This document shows positions 37,318-46,960 of a stretch of DNA of 64,000 bases, piece after piece. Location of the stretch: NCBI RefSeq assembly GCF_001552075.1, contig NZ_BCQM01000003.1:124001-188000 (forward strand). Reading direction: 5' to 3'. The translations under genes were made by a program, and so were the position numbers. The DNA is from Arthrobacter luteolus NBRC 107841. GTDB taxonomy: Bacteria > Actinomycetota > Actinomycetes > Actinomycetales > Micrococcaceae. Positions within the stretch are counted from its first letter, which is position 1. Each line of letters opens with the position of its first letter. The notes beneath the pieces were generated by a model that saw only the letters and a list, made by a program, of their open reading frames with translations, made no database searches and was not told the DNA's origin.

Positions 37318-38600
37318 GCTCCGAGCAGTTCGACACCGTTGACATCATCCGAACCAAGCGGGACCGCGGCACACTCACGCCCGAGCAGATTGACTGGACG
37401 ATCGACGCCTACACCCGGGGAGCGATTGCCGACGAGCAGATGGCGGCCCTGAACATGGCGATCCTGCTTAACGGCATGAACCGGGAGGAAATCTCCCGGT
37501 GGACGGCGGCCATGATCGCCTCCGGGGAGCGGATGGACTTTTCCGCCCTCGGCAAGCCGACATCGGACAAGCACTCCACCGGGGGAGTGGGGGACAAAAT
37601 CACCCTTCCGCTGGCACCCCTGGTTGCCGTTTTCGGAGTTGCCGTGCCGCAGCTTTCCGGCCGCGGCCTCGGCCACACCGGGGGCACCCTGGACAAGCTT
37701 GAAGCCATCCCCGGCTGGCGTGCAGACCTGAGCAACGCGGAGATGATGGCCCAGCTGGCGGACGTCGGCGCCGTCATCTGCGCGGCAGGTGCCGGGCTGG
37801 CGCCCGCTGATAAGAAGCTCTACGCGCTGCGGGACGTCACCGGAACGGTGGAAGCGATCCCGCTCATCGCCTCTTCCATCATGAGCAAGAAGATCGCCGA
37901 AGGCACAGGCTCGCTGGTCCTGGACGTCAAGGTCGGTTCGGGCGCCTTTATGAAGAACGTGGACGACGCCCGGGAACTGGCCCGCACCATGGTCACACTC
38001 GGTAAAGATGCCGGGGTCAATACTGTGGCGTTGCTCACCAACATGGCCACTCCGCTCGGTCTGACCGCCGGAAACGCCATCGAAGTGGAGGAATCCGTGG
38101 AGGTCCTCGCCGGGGGCGGACCGTCCGACGTGGTGGACCTGACCGTGGCTCTGGCCCGGGAAATGCTCACCGCAGCGGGACGCCCCGATGCCGACCCGGA
38201 AGCCGCGCTGAGGGACGGCCGCGCCATGGACGTGTGGCGGCGGATGATCTCCGCGCAGGGAGGCGACCCGGACGCGCAGCTGCCCGTGGCGCGGGAATCG
38301 GAGACGATCCTGGCGCCGGCTGACGGCGTGCTGACCGAACTCGATGCCCTGGCCGTTGGCGTTGCCGCCTGGCGGCTTGGCGCCGGAAGGGCGCGGAAGG
38401 AAGATGCCGTGCAGGCCGGAGCCGGTGTCCGGCTGCATGCCAAGCCCGGAGACACGGTCAAGGCCGGCAGCCCGCTGATGACGCTGCTGACCGACACCCC
38501 GGAGAAGTTCGAGCGTGCGCGGGAGGCCCTCGCGGACGCCGTCACTGTGTCCCCGGGCCCGGTGGCGGCCCCGCCGCTGATCATCGACCGCATCAGCTGA
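37314..38600 (+). CDS. deoA: Thymidine/pyrimidine-nucleoside phosphorylase
   Basis: A 428-residue enzyme that phosphorolyses thymidine or uridine to base and (deoxy)ribose 1-phosphate. The phosphate and substrate sites are in TSDKHSTGGVGDKITL (residues 83-98), SGRGLGHTGGTLDKLEAIPG and VGSGAFMKN. The C-terminal PYNP domain is intact. Coupled to cdd by ATGA. It ends the nucleoside import and salvage operon. Confidence 0.95.
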   Translation: MSSEQFDTVDIIRTKRDRGTLTPEQIDWTIDAYTRGAIADEQMAALNMAILLNGMNREEISRWTAAMIASGERMDFSALGKPTSDKHSTGGVGDKITLPLAPLVAVFGVAVPQLSGRGLGHTGGTLDKLEAIPGWRADLSNAEMMAQLADVGAVICAAGAGLAPADKKLYALRDVTGTVEAIPLIASSIMSKKIAEGTGSLVLDVKVGSGAFMKNVDDARELARTMVTLGKDAGVNTVALLTNMATPLGLTAGNAIEVEESVEVLAGGGPSDVVDLTVALAREMLTAAGRPDADPEAALRDGRAMDVWRRMISAQGGDPDAQLPVARESETILAPADGVLTELDALAVGVAAWRLGAGRARKEDAVQAGAGVRLHAKPGDTVKAGSPLMTLLTDTPEKFERAREALADAVTVSPGPVAAPPLIIDRIS

Positions 38601-38614
38601 CCGCCGTGGCGTGC

Positions 38615-38647
38615 GAAGGACCGCAGGTCACCGGCCTGCGGTCCTTC
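38615..38647 (+). terminator. Terminator of the nucleoside operon
   Basis: A perfect 13-bp stem, GAAGGACCGCAGG at 38615-38627 and CCTGCGGTCCTTC at 38635-38647, 7-nt loop, 14 nt after the deoA stop. No long T-run follows. Confidence 0.8.
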
Positions 38648-38751
38648 TGTGCGCCAGGACGGGGCGGGCTGAGCCATTCTGCTTCTGCTCCGCAGCACCG
38701 GGCCGGTCAGGGTTAACCCCTGGGAAGGTTCAGGGTGTTACGGGGGTGATG

Positions 38752-38767
38752 CCCGATACCGGGCACT
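38752..38767. promoter_or_regulatory. Inverted repeat upstream of the DedA gene
   Basis: TGCCCG at 38752-38757 and CGGGCA at 38762-38767 around a 4-base centre (ATAC), 55 nt before the DedA start. Position suits a regulator site, but no partner is known. Confidence 0.3.
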
Positions 38768-38822
38768 CTTTCTAAGATGGCATCGTTGTAGGTACAGATA
38801 CCGATTCGAGGAGTGCCGCCCA

Positions 38823-39497
38823 TTGGACGTGCTAGACGCCGTAATGGACAACATCAACAGCTTCGTCCTGGCTTACTCAGGGGCTCCCTGGGTTTACCTG
38901 GTGCTCTTTGCCTGTTGCCTGCTGGACGGATTCTTTCCGCCGATTCCCAGTGAATCACTGGTGGTGGGACTCTCCGCCCTGATCTTCACGGCATCCGGCC
39001 CCAACTTCTGGCTGATTCTCCTGGCCGCGGCCGCTGGAGCTTTCATCGGCGACAACATCGCCTATGCCCTGGGCCGGACACTGCGGACCGACCGGTTCCG
39101 CTGGATGCGCGGCCCGCGCATGCAGCGCGGCTTCGTCTGGGCGCGCAAGGAACTGGACAAACGCGCAGTGTCACTGATCCTGATCGCCCGCTTTATTCCG
39201 GTTGGACGTGTGGTGGTGAACCTGACCGCCGGCGCAACGCGTTATCCGCGGCGGATGTTCGTTGCGCTCACCGGACTATCCGCGGTGCTGTGGGCAGCCT
39301 ATTCGGTGGCTATCGGGGCACTCGCGGGAGCCTGGTTCCAGGAACACCACCTGCTCGCCGTCGTCGTCGCCGTTGCGGTGGCGCTGGTCCTCGGCCTGAT
39401 CATCGACCGGATCATCAACAAACTCCGTGGCCCCACTCCGATGCATACCCCGGAGGCGCTGGTCCAGCCGGCCCAGCCGGCCGAGAAAAAATCCTAG
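38823..39497 (+). CDS. DedA family membrane protein
   Basis: A 224-residue SNARE-associated/DedA protein with about five helices. The family signatures are GFFPPIPSESLVVGLS near residue 38, GAFIGDNIAYALGR, and the charged LIARFIPVGRVVVNLTAGAT. DedA proteins act in lipid scrambling and envelope homeostasis. The TTG at 38823 is supported by GAGGAG about 10 nt upstream. The C-terminal tail is proline/alanine-rich. Confidence 0.9.
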   Translation: MDVLDAVMDNINSFVLAYSGAPWVYLVLFACCLLDGFFPPIPSESLVVGLSALIFTASGPNFWLILLAAAAGAFIGDNIAYALGRTLRTDRFRWMRGPRMQRGFVWARKELDKRAVSLILIARFIPVGRVVVNLTAGATRYPRRMFVALTGLSAVLWAAYSVAIGALAGAWFQEHHLLAVVVAVAVALVLGLIIDRIINKLRGPTPMHTPEALVQPAQPAEKKS

Positions 39498-39570
39498 CCA
39501 GGAAAATCCCAGCCAGCGAAGTCCGGGCAGCCACCGGCCGGCGGTGGTGCGGCTCACGTAGAGTTGGCGT

Positions 39571-40722
39571 GTGACTGAGCCCATTACGCATCCCGCTGCC
39601 CTTTCCGCCTTCGACATCCGCGTCCTGCCCAAGGTCTCCCTGCACGATCATCTTGACGGCGGGCTGCGCCCGGCCACGATCGTGGAGCTCGCCGAGGCTG
39701 CCGGCCACAATCTCCCATCCACGGATCCCGTGGCCCTGGGGGAGTGGTTCCGCGAATCAGCCAACTCCGGCTCCCTGGTGCGCTACCTGGAGACGTTCGA
39801 CCACACCATTGCCGTGATGCAGACCCGTGAGGGTCTCACCCGCGTCGCCCGCGAGTTCGTTGAAGACCTGGTGGAGGACGGCGTCGTTTATGCCGAGATC
39901 CGCTGGGCGCCGGAGCAGCACCTGCGCGGGGGCCTGAGCCTGGATGACGCCGTGGAGGCAGTGCAGGCCGGCCTGGAAGCCGGAGTCGCTGAGGCCGGGG
40001 AGAACGGCCACCTGATCCAGGTTGGCCAGTTGATCACCGCCATGCGCCACGGAGACCGCGGCCTGGAAATCGCCGAGCTGGCCGTGCGCCACCGGGACCG
40101 GGGAGCGGTGGGCTTCGACATCGCCGGTGCCGAAGACGGCTTCCCGCCCTCGCGGTTCAAGGACGCTTTCACGTACCTGGCCGAGCAGATGTTCCCGGTA
40201 ACCATCCACGCCGGTGAAGCCGCCGGGGTGGAGAGCATCGTTGACGCACTGGTCCACGGCCGGGCGCTGCGCCTGGGCCACGGCGTGCGCATCGCCGAGG
40301 ACATTGAAGTGGACTTCGAAGACGAAGACGCGCCCGACGCCGGCGGGGACACCTCCGTCGGCATGGTCACCCTAGGCGAGGTCGCGGCCTGGGTGCGGGA
40401 CCGCGGTATCCCGCTGGAACTCTGCCCCTCCTCGAACCTGCAGACCGGAGCGGTGGAATCCTTCGGCGAGGACATCGAATCCCACCCGATCGACCTGCTC
40501 TACCAGACCGGCTTCGTAGTCACCGTCAACACGGATAACCGCCTCATGAGCGGCGTCAGCCTCACCGATGAGTTCGACCTCCTGGTGCAGACCTTCGACT
40601 ATGACCTGGACGATGTCCTGGAACTGACCATGAACGCGGCCAACGCCGCTTTCCTCCCGCTCGAAGAGCGGGCGGTCCTGGCCGAATACATCACCGAAGG
40701 TTTCAACCGCGTCCGTGGCTAG
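39571..40722 (+). CDS. add: Adenosine deaminase
   Basis: A 383-residue zinc enzyme deaminating (deoxy)adenosine to inosine. The metal and catalytic sites are SLHDHLDGGL, VTIHAGEAAG, LRLGHGVRI and VTVNTDNRLMSG, which has the zinc Asp followed by Asn where other families have Asp. GTG 39571 is the start. It complements the pyrimidine salvage of cdd-deoA and overlaps the MazG-like gene by 8 nt. Confidence 0.93.
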   Translation: MTEPITHPAALSAFDIRVLPKVSLHDHLDGGLRPATIVELAEAAGHNLPSTDPVALGEWFRESANSGSLVRYLETFDHTIAVMQTREGLTRVAREFVEDLVEDGVVYAEIRWAPEQHLRGGLSLDDAVEAVQAGLEAGVAEAGENGHLIQVGQLITAMRHGDRGLEIAELAVRHRDRGAVGFDIAGAEDGFPPSRFKDAFTYLAEQMFPVTIHAGEAAGVESIVDALVHGRALRLGHGVRIAEDIEVDFEDEDAPDAGGDTSVGMVTLGEVAAWVRDRGIPLELCPSSNLQTGAVESFGEDIESHPIDLLYQTGFVVTVNTDNRLMSGVSLTDEFDLLVQTFDYDLDDVLELTMNAANAAFLPLEERAVLAEYITEGFNRVRG

Positions 40723-41431
40723 TCAGGAGCCATGCAGCGATGACCTGGGCCGGGCTTTCATCCGCCTGGCCCAGGTCATCGCGCTGCTGCGTGACCGCTG
40801 CGCCTGGACGGGCGCGCTGACCCATGAGTCCCTGCTGGAGTATCTGCTCGAGGAAGCCTATGAGGTCATCGAAGCGGTGGAGACAGGCCACACCGGTGCG
40901 CAGGACGCAGCAGAGCTCAGCGGCGAGCTGGGGGACGTGCTGTTCCAGGTCCTGCTGCACGCCAGGCTGCAGGAGGAGGCCGGGAACTTCTCCATCCTTG
41001 ACGTGGTCGAAGGCCTGACCGCGAAAATGGTCCGCCGCAACCCGCACGTCTTTAATCCGGACGGAACACCCGCGGACTCCACCACCGGCGATCCCGCCGA
41101 AATCGAACGGGCCTGGGACGCCGCCAAGAAGCTGGAAAAACCCCGGCGCAGCAGTGCCTTCGAAGGCATCCCCGTGTCCCTTCCGGCTTTGGCCCTGGCC
41201 GCGAAAACCCAGAACCGCGCCCGGCGGGCCGGCATCGGTGTTCCCGCTGCGGAAGCCGGTTCCGGGGCCGCACCCGGCGCTGCCGTGCCCGGCTGGGACA
41301 ACGAAAAGGAGCTCGGCGACCTGCTGTTTGAGACGGTGCGGCAGGCAACCGAACGCGGCATCGACCCGGAGGCGGCCCTGCGGGCTGCCGTCCGCCGTTT
41401 TACGGCCGCCGCGCCTCCCATTACCGATTGA
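40715..41431 (+). CDS. mazG: MazG family nucleotide pyrophosphohydrolase
   Basis: A 238-residue protein of the all-alpha NTP pyrophosphatase group. The core THESLLEYLLEEAYEVIEAV, then ELSGELGDVLFQVLLHARLQ, carries the ExxE...D metal-binding pattern of MazG. It has one canonical MazG domain, with a second, shorter helical half (NEKELGDLLFETVRQA) in the C-terminus and a low-complexity Gly/Ala linker between. It removes non-canonical or excess (d)NTPs, as house-cleaning or in stringent-response control. Coupled to add. Gene name is by family. Confidence 0.85.
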   Translation: MASQEPCSDDLGRAFIRLAQVIALLRDRCAWTGALTHESLLEYLLEEAYEVIEAVETGHTGAQDAAELSGELGDVLFQVLLHARLQEEAGNFSILDVVEGLTAKMVRRNPHVFNPDGTPADSTTGDPAEIERAWDAAKKLEKPRRSSAFEGIPVSLPALALAAKTQNRARRAGIGVPAAEAGSGAAPGAAVPGWDNEKELGDLLFETVRQATERGIDPEAALRAAVRRFTAAAPPITD

Positions 41432-41512
41432 CCCGCCCGGTCCTTACTACCGGACGGGATTCCACTAGGCTTGGATCAGGCAGCGCGGCTCCCGTTTCAG
41501 GCCTGGCTGTAG

Positions 41513-42829
<1,317 letters not shown>

Positions 42830-42840
42830 TTCCACACCTT

Positions 42841-42876
42841 CCGGTGGGTACCCTCGAATATGGGGGTGCCCACCGG
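42841..42876 (+). terminator. Hairpin after eno
   Basis: A 13-bp stem with one wobble: CCGGTGGGTACCC at 42841-42853 and GGGTGCCCACCGG at 42864-42876. It lies 11 nt past the eno stop and 60 nt before the next start. Termination or attenuation. Confidence 0.6.
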
Positions 42877-42936
42877 CGGCATTTCCACGGGGAAACAGCG
42901 CCGAAGAAACCGAGAGTCAGTCAGACGAGGAGCAGC

Positions 42937-43704
42937 ATGTCCACCCGACGACCCAAGGTGCCGAAACCGGCGGCGGACGGGCTTCCGGCGGGAGCCCCGC
43001 GCCGCGCAGCGCCGAAGACCCCGGGTGCGGAGAAAAGCAGGACAGCCGCTGCGCCGGGCACTGGAACAGCTGCTGCCGCACCACAGGCAGGGACGGCCGC
43101 CTCAAAGGGCGGTGCTCCGGCAGCCAAGAGCGGTGCAGGCGCCGCTGAGGGCCGCGCCCGGAAACCCCGGCAGCCCAAACCCGCAAAGACAGCGAAGCCG
43201 GAGAGCGCATCGGCGGCGCGGGCCGCGGCACGGCAGGAGCTGGCAGGGGAGATCCGCCGGGATGTGCCGGCCGGAACCGCCGGGCCGGCAGGGCCGGCCC
43301 GGACAGAACCCGCACTGAGGCCGGTCCCGGCGAAGTCCTTCTCCGGGCGGCTGCTGGCCCTCGGAATCGTTATGGTCGTCATCACTGTCCTGCTGGCACC
43401 CTCCGTCCGCACCTACCTGCAGCAGCGGTCAGAAATCGCTGCCCTGCAGGCCGACATCGTGGAGGCCGAACAAACCGGGGCGCAGCTGCAGGAAACGCTG
43501 AACCGCTGGGAGGACCCGGCGTACATCAAGGCGCAGGCACGGGAACGGATTTTCCTGGTCATGCCCGGCGAAACCCGGTACCTGGTCAAGGGCGAAGACG
43601 GGGTCGAGGAAGTTGAGGAGCAGGCAGCTTCGGAAGCCCCGCAGGACCTCGAATGGGTGGATGCCCTCTGGGACTCAGTGGTCCGATCCGCGGCCGCTCC
43701 CTGA
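42937..43704 (+). CDS. Septum formation initiator family protein (FtsB/DivIC-like)
   Basis: A 255-residue divisome protein. A long basic, Pro/Ala/Lys-rich cytoplasmic region (residues 1-130) is followed by one transmembrane helix at about 137-156 (LLALGIVMVVITVLLAPSVR), then a coiled coil (SEIAALQADIVEAEQTGAQL) and the typical WEDPAYIKAQARERIFLVMPGE. ATG 42937 with GAGGAG upstream is preferred. Next to eno and DUF501, the usual actinobacterial arrangement. Confidence 0.9.
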   Translation: MSTRRPKVPKPAADGLPAGAPRRAAPKTPGAEKSRTAAAPGTGTAAAAPQAGTAASKGGAPAAKSGAGAAEGRARKPRQPKPAKTAKPESASAARAAARQELAGEIRRDVPAGTAGPAGPARTEPALRPVPAKSFSGRLLALGIVMVVITVLLAPSVRTYLQQRSEIAALQADIVEAEQTGAQLQETLNRWEDPAYIKAQARERIFLVMPGETRYLVKGEDGVEEVEEQAASEAPQDLEWVDALWDSVVRSAAAP

Positions 43705-43836
43705 CCCGGAAACGCCCCGCCGCCGGCCTGGGATGACCGGGAACGGACGCCTGGGCCCCCGGCGGCACAGTACGCTGGACTATTGAAACATCACCACTCC
43801 GGGTCCGCAGCGGACCCCCAGGAAGGACCTTCCGGC

Positions 43837-45465
43837 ATGATCCAGGATCAGCTCACACCGACCCAGGAAGACCTGGAGACTCTGAGCCGGCAGCTCGGAC
43901 GGCCGGTCCGCGACGTCGTCGAAATCGGCGCCCGCTGCGTCTGCGGCAACCCGCTGGTCGCCACCACCGCGCCCCGGCTGGGCAACGGCATACCGTTCCC
44001 CACCACGTACTACCTGACCCATCCGGTCATCACCTCAGCCGTTTCCCGCCTCGAGGCGGCAGGCGTTATGGCGGAAATGACGGCCCGGCTGGAACAGGAC
44101 CCGGAACTTGCCCGCCGCTATGAACAGGCACACGAGGCCTATCTGCAGGTCCGCGACGAAATCGGCGAACGCACGGGGACCGGACCGGTCCCGGAAATCG
44201 CCGGGGTCTCAGCCGGCGGTATGCCGACGCGCGTCAAATGCCTCCATGTGCTGGTGGGCCATTCCCTCGCAGCCGGTCCCGGGGTGAACCCGCTGGGGGA
44301 CGAAGCCATCGAGGGCATCGCCGAATGGTGGACCCGTGAGCGCTGCTATTGTGAGGGCGCGTGGGCCACGGACGGACCCGCCCCGGCCCGGGACCTGAGC
44401 CGCCACACCAAAACACAGGGTCTGTCGGCCCAGGAGCTGGACCGGAAACGGGCGGCCCGCCGGGCTGCGCTGGAGGCTGAACAAGGGGGCCAGGAACCAA
44501 GCATGGATAATCCGACGACGCGTGTGGCCGCAGTCGACTGCGGCACGAACTCAATCCGGCTCCTGATCGCGGACGTAGTGTCGCGCGGCGGCGTCACCGA
44601 ACTGACCGACGTCGTGCGCCTGATGCGCGTGGTCCGGCTGGGGGAGGGCGTGGACGCCACCGGCAGGCTCTCACCTGCTGCCCTGGAGCGCACGTTCACC
44701 GCAACCGATGAGTACGCAGCGCTGATCCGTGAACACGGGGCCGAAAAGGTCCGCTTCGTTGCCACCTCGGCCACGCGCGACGCCGAGAACAGCGAAGAGT
44801 TCACGGCAGGCATCCGGCAGCGGCTGGGCGTGGAACCGGAAATCATTTCCGGCGACGAGGAAGCCGGGCTCTCCTTCGCCGGTGCCACCAGCGTGCTGGG
44901 CAGCAGCGACGGTATGCAGACCCTCGTCGTCGACCTTGGCGGCGGTTCCACCGAATTTGTCCTGGGGACTTCGGACGGCGTGCTGGCATCGCGGAGCACC
45001 GACATGGGCTGTGTGCGGTTCACCGAGCGGCACCTCGTTTCGGACCCGCCCACCGAGGCGGAAATCGCAGTCGCCCGGGGAGACATCCTGGACATGATCG
45101 CGCAGGTGCTGGAGACGGTTCCGCTCGCTTCCGCCGACCGCCTGGTCGGGGTGGCCGGAACCATCACCACCGTGACGGCCCATGCGCTGAAACTGCCGGA
45201 GTACTCCTCCGAGGCCATTCACGGAACTGAGCTGAGTGTGGCCGCGATTGACCATGCCGCCGAATCACTCCTGCGGATGTCCCGCAGCGAACGCGCGGGG
45301 CTGCCCTACATGCACCCCGGCCGCGTCGACGTCATCGGTACCGGATCCCTGATCTGGCAGACCATCGTGGACCGCATGGCGGAACTGACCGACGGACGCA
45401 TCGATTCCGCGGTGACGTCCGAGCACGACATCCTCGACGGCATCGCCCTGAGCACGGTTCGGTGA
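43837..45465 (+). CDS. DUF501 protein fused in frame to Ppx/GppA phosphatase
   Basis: One 542-residue open frame carries two domains usually encoded by neighbouring genes. Residues about 8-180 are DUF501 (VVEIGARCVCGNPLVATTAP, PFPTTYYLTHP, GGMPTRVKCLHVLVGHSLA, RCYCEGAW). A charged linker follows. Residues about 228-542 are an exopolyphosphatase/pppGpp phosphatase (VDCGTNSIRLLIADV, FVATSATRDAENS, SGDEEAGLSFAGA, DLGGGSTEFVLG, GVAGTITTVTA). There is no stop between them. An ATG at 44503 with CAGGA 8 nt upstream could also start a separate 320-residue Ppx. ATG 43837 has AGGAAGGA upstream. Ppx/GppA enzymes hydrolyse polyphosphate or (p)ppGpp; the role of DUF501 is unknown. Confidence 0.85.
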   Translation: MIQDQLTPTQEDLETLSRQLGRPVRDVVEIGARCVCGNPLVATTAPRLGNGIPFPTTYYLTHPVITSAVSRLEAAGVMAEMTARLEQDPELARRYEQAHEAYLQVRDEIGERTGTGPVPEIAGVSAGGMPTRVKCLHVLVGHSLAAGPGVNPLGDEAIEGIAEWWTRERCYCEGAWATDGPAPARDLSRHTKTQGLSAQELDRKRAARRAALEAEQGGQEPSMDNPTTRVAAVDCGTNSIRLLIADVVSRGGVTELTDVVRLMRVVRLGEGVDATGRLSPAALERTFTATDEYAALIREHGAEKVRFVATSATRDAENSEEFTAGIRQRLGVEPEIISGDEEAGLSFAGATSVLGSSDGMQTLVVDLGGGSTEFVLGTSDGVLASRSTDMGCVRFTERHLVSDPPTEAEIAVARGDILDMIAQVLETVPLASADRLVGVAGTITTVTAHALKLPEYSSEAIHGTELSVAAIDHAAESLLRMSRSERAGLPYMHPGRVDVIGTGSLIWQTIVDRMAELTDGRIDSAVTSEHDILDGIALSTVR

Positions 45466-46883
45466 GCGCGGAAACGAAGCGGCGCCGCCCCGGTGCCGCG
45501 GTGAAGCGCGCAGCGGGTGCGGGAGCCCTCTCCCTGACGGCCGTCCTGATGTTCCAGCTTGCCGTGCCGGCTGCAGCCCACGCGGACGAGTGGCGGGACA
45601 GGGAATACTGGCTGGCCGACTACGGGATCACGGAAGCCTGGAAGAAGACCCAGGGCGAAGGCGTCAAGGTTGCTGTCATCGACACCGGGATCGACTCCAG
45701 CCACCCGGACCTTACCGGCGCAGTCACCGGCGGAACCGATGTGTCCGGTGCCGGCGATCCGGCCGGTGCCAGGGGCCTGGGGGTCAACCCGGAACACGGG
45801 ACCCTGGTTGCCACGCTGCTCGCCGGCCGCGGACACGCTGCCGAAGGCGGCGACAGCAAAGATGCAGACAAGGACAAGGCCAAATACGACGGCCCCGGTA
45901 ACGGACCTGACGGCATCATTGGAGTCGCTCCGAAGGCGGAGCTGCTTTCGGTGTCCGCCTGGATCGGCGGTTCCAACCCCGGCGGAGTTCCGATTGACGC
46001 TCAGCTCCCCAACGCGGTCCGCTGGGCCGTGGACAACGGAGCCAAAGTCATCAACATGTCCCTGGGATCGTCCTCCACCGCCTGGCCTGAGAGCTGGGAT
46101 GACGCGTTCCTCTATGCCGAGCAGCACGACGTCGTGATTGTGGCCGCCGCAGGCAACCGCGGGGTGGGGATGATCCAGGTCGGTGCGCCGGCCACGATTC
46201 CCGGGGTCCTGACGGTTGCCGGCCTGGACCGCCAGGGCAAAGCCAGCTGGGACTCCTCCTCCGAAGGAATCAGCATCGGCGTCGCGGCGCCGGCGGAGAA
46301 CCTGGTGGGAGGCCTCCCGGGCGGCCCGTCCCGCTATGCCGAATGGTCCGGCACATCAGCAGCTGCCCCGCTGGTCTCCGGTGTGGCAGCCCTGATCCGC
46401 TCGGCGCATCCCGAGCTCAGCGCGGCCCAGGTGATTAACCGCATTATCACCACGGCTAAGGATGGTGGAGCACCGGGACGCGACACCCTCTACGGTTACG
46501 GAATCGTCGACGCCAACGCGGCGGTCAACGCCGATGTTCCGGCCGTTGCCGGCAACCCGCTGGGAACCATTGAGGAGTGGATCCGCATTCACCGGCGCGG
46601 GGAAGCGCCGGCTGCCCCGGAAAGTGACGATCCTCCCGCCGGCCCCGCGGTGCCGGACATCCCTGAGCCCCAGGTGCCTGTGGCTGCGGAACCCTATCTG
46701 GAAGAGGATCCGCTCCCGGCGGCCCTGGTCCTGGGCTTCGGCGGACTGGTGCTGCTCGTGGGAACGGCCGGGACCGTCGCCGTCCTGCGGATCCGGCGCT
46801 CCGGGCGGCCGGTTCCGGAGCCCGGCGCCGAGGGACCGCCGGCTGACGGAGAGCGTGAAAAGCAACCCGCGGGGCTGGTGTAG
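45462..46883 (+). CDS. S8 family serine peptidase (mycosin-like)
   Basis: A 473-residue secreted, membrane-anchored subtilisin. It has an N-terminal signal segment (about 15-42, ending at AAAHA), catalytic Asp in VAVIDTGIDSSHPD, His in EHGTLVATLLAGRGH and Ser in SGTSAAAPLVSGVAAL. A C-terminal Pro-rich stalk and one helix (ALVLGFGGLVLLVGTAG) with a short basic tail follow. The layout is that of type VII mycosins, but no ESX genes are in this window. GTG start overlaps the Ppx stop (GTGA). Confidence 0.9.
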   Translation: MSAETKRRRPGAAVKRAAGAGALSLTAVLMFQLAVPAAAHADEWRDREYWLADYGITEAWKKTQGEGVKVAVIDTGIDSSHPDLTGAVTGGTDVSGAGDPAGARGLGVNPEHGTLVATLLAGRGHAAEGGDSKDADKDKAKYDGPGNGPDGIIGVAPKAELLSVSAWIGGSNPGGVPIDAQLPNAVRWAVDNGAKVINMSLGSSSTAWPESWDDAFLYAEQHDVVIVAAAGNRGVGMIQVGAPATIPGVLTVAGLDRQGKASWDSSSEGISIGVAAPAENLVGGLPGGPSRYAEWSGTSAAAPLVSGVAALIRSAHPELSAAQVINRIITTAKDGGAPGRDTLYGYGIVDANAAVNADVPAVAGNPLGTIEEWIRIHRRGEAPAAPESDDPPAGPAVPDIPEPQVPVAAEPYLEEDPLPAALVLGFGGLVLLVGTAGTVAVLRIRRSGRPVPEPGAEGPPADGEREKQPAGLV

Positions 46884-46947
46884 CAGACGCTTATACCCGG
46901 GCAGAAACAGAGTTCGGGACACTTCGTGAAGACTTTCACAAGTCGGG

Positions 46948-46953
46948 TAGGAT
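46948..46953 (+). promoter_or_regulatory. -10 element of ndh, leaderless promoter
   Basis: TAGGAT ends 7 nt before the ndh ATG at 46961, with no ribosome site between; the message probably starts at the ATG. Confidence 0.45.
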
Positions 46954-46960
46954 ATGTGCC

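Noticed and set aside
45462-46883. ESX type VII locus based on the mycosin-like protease
   Set aside because: No EccC, EccB, EccD or WXG100 gene in the window; protease resemblance is not enough.
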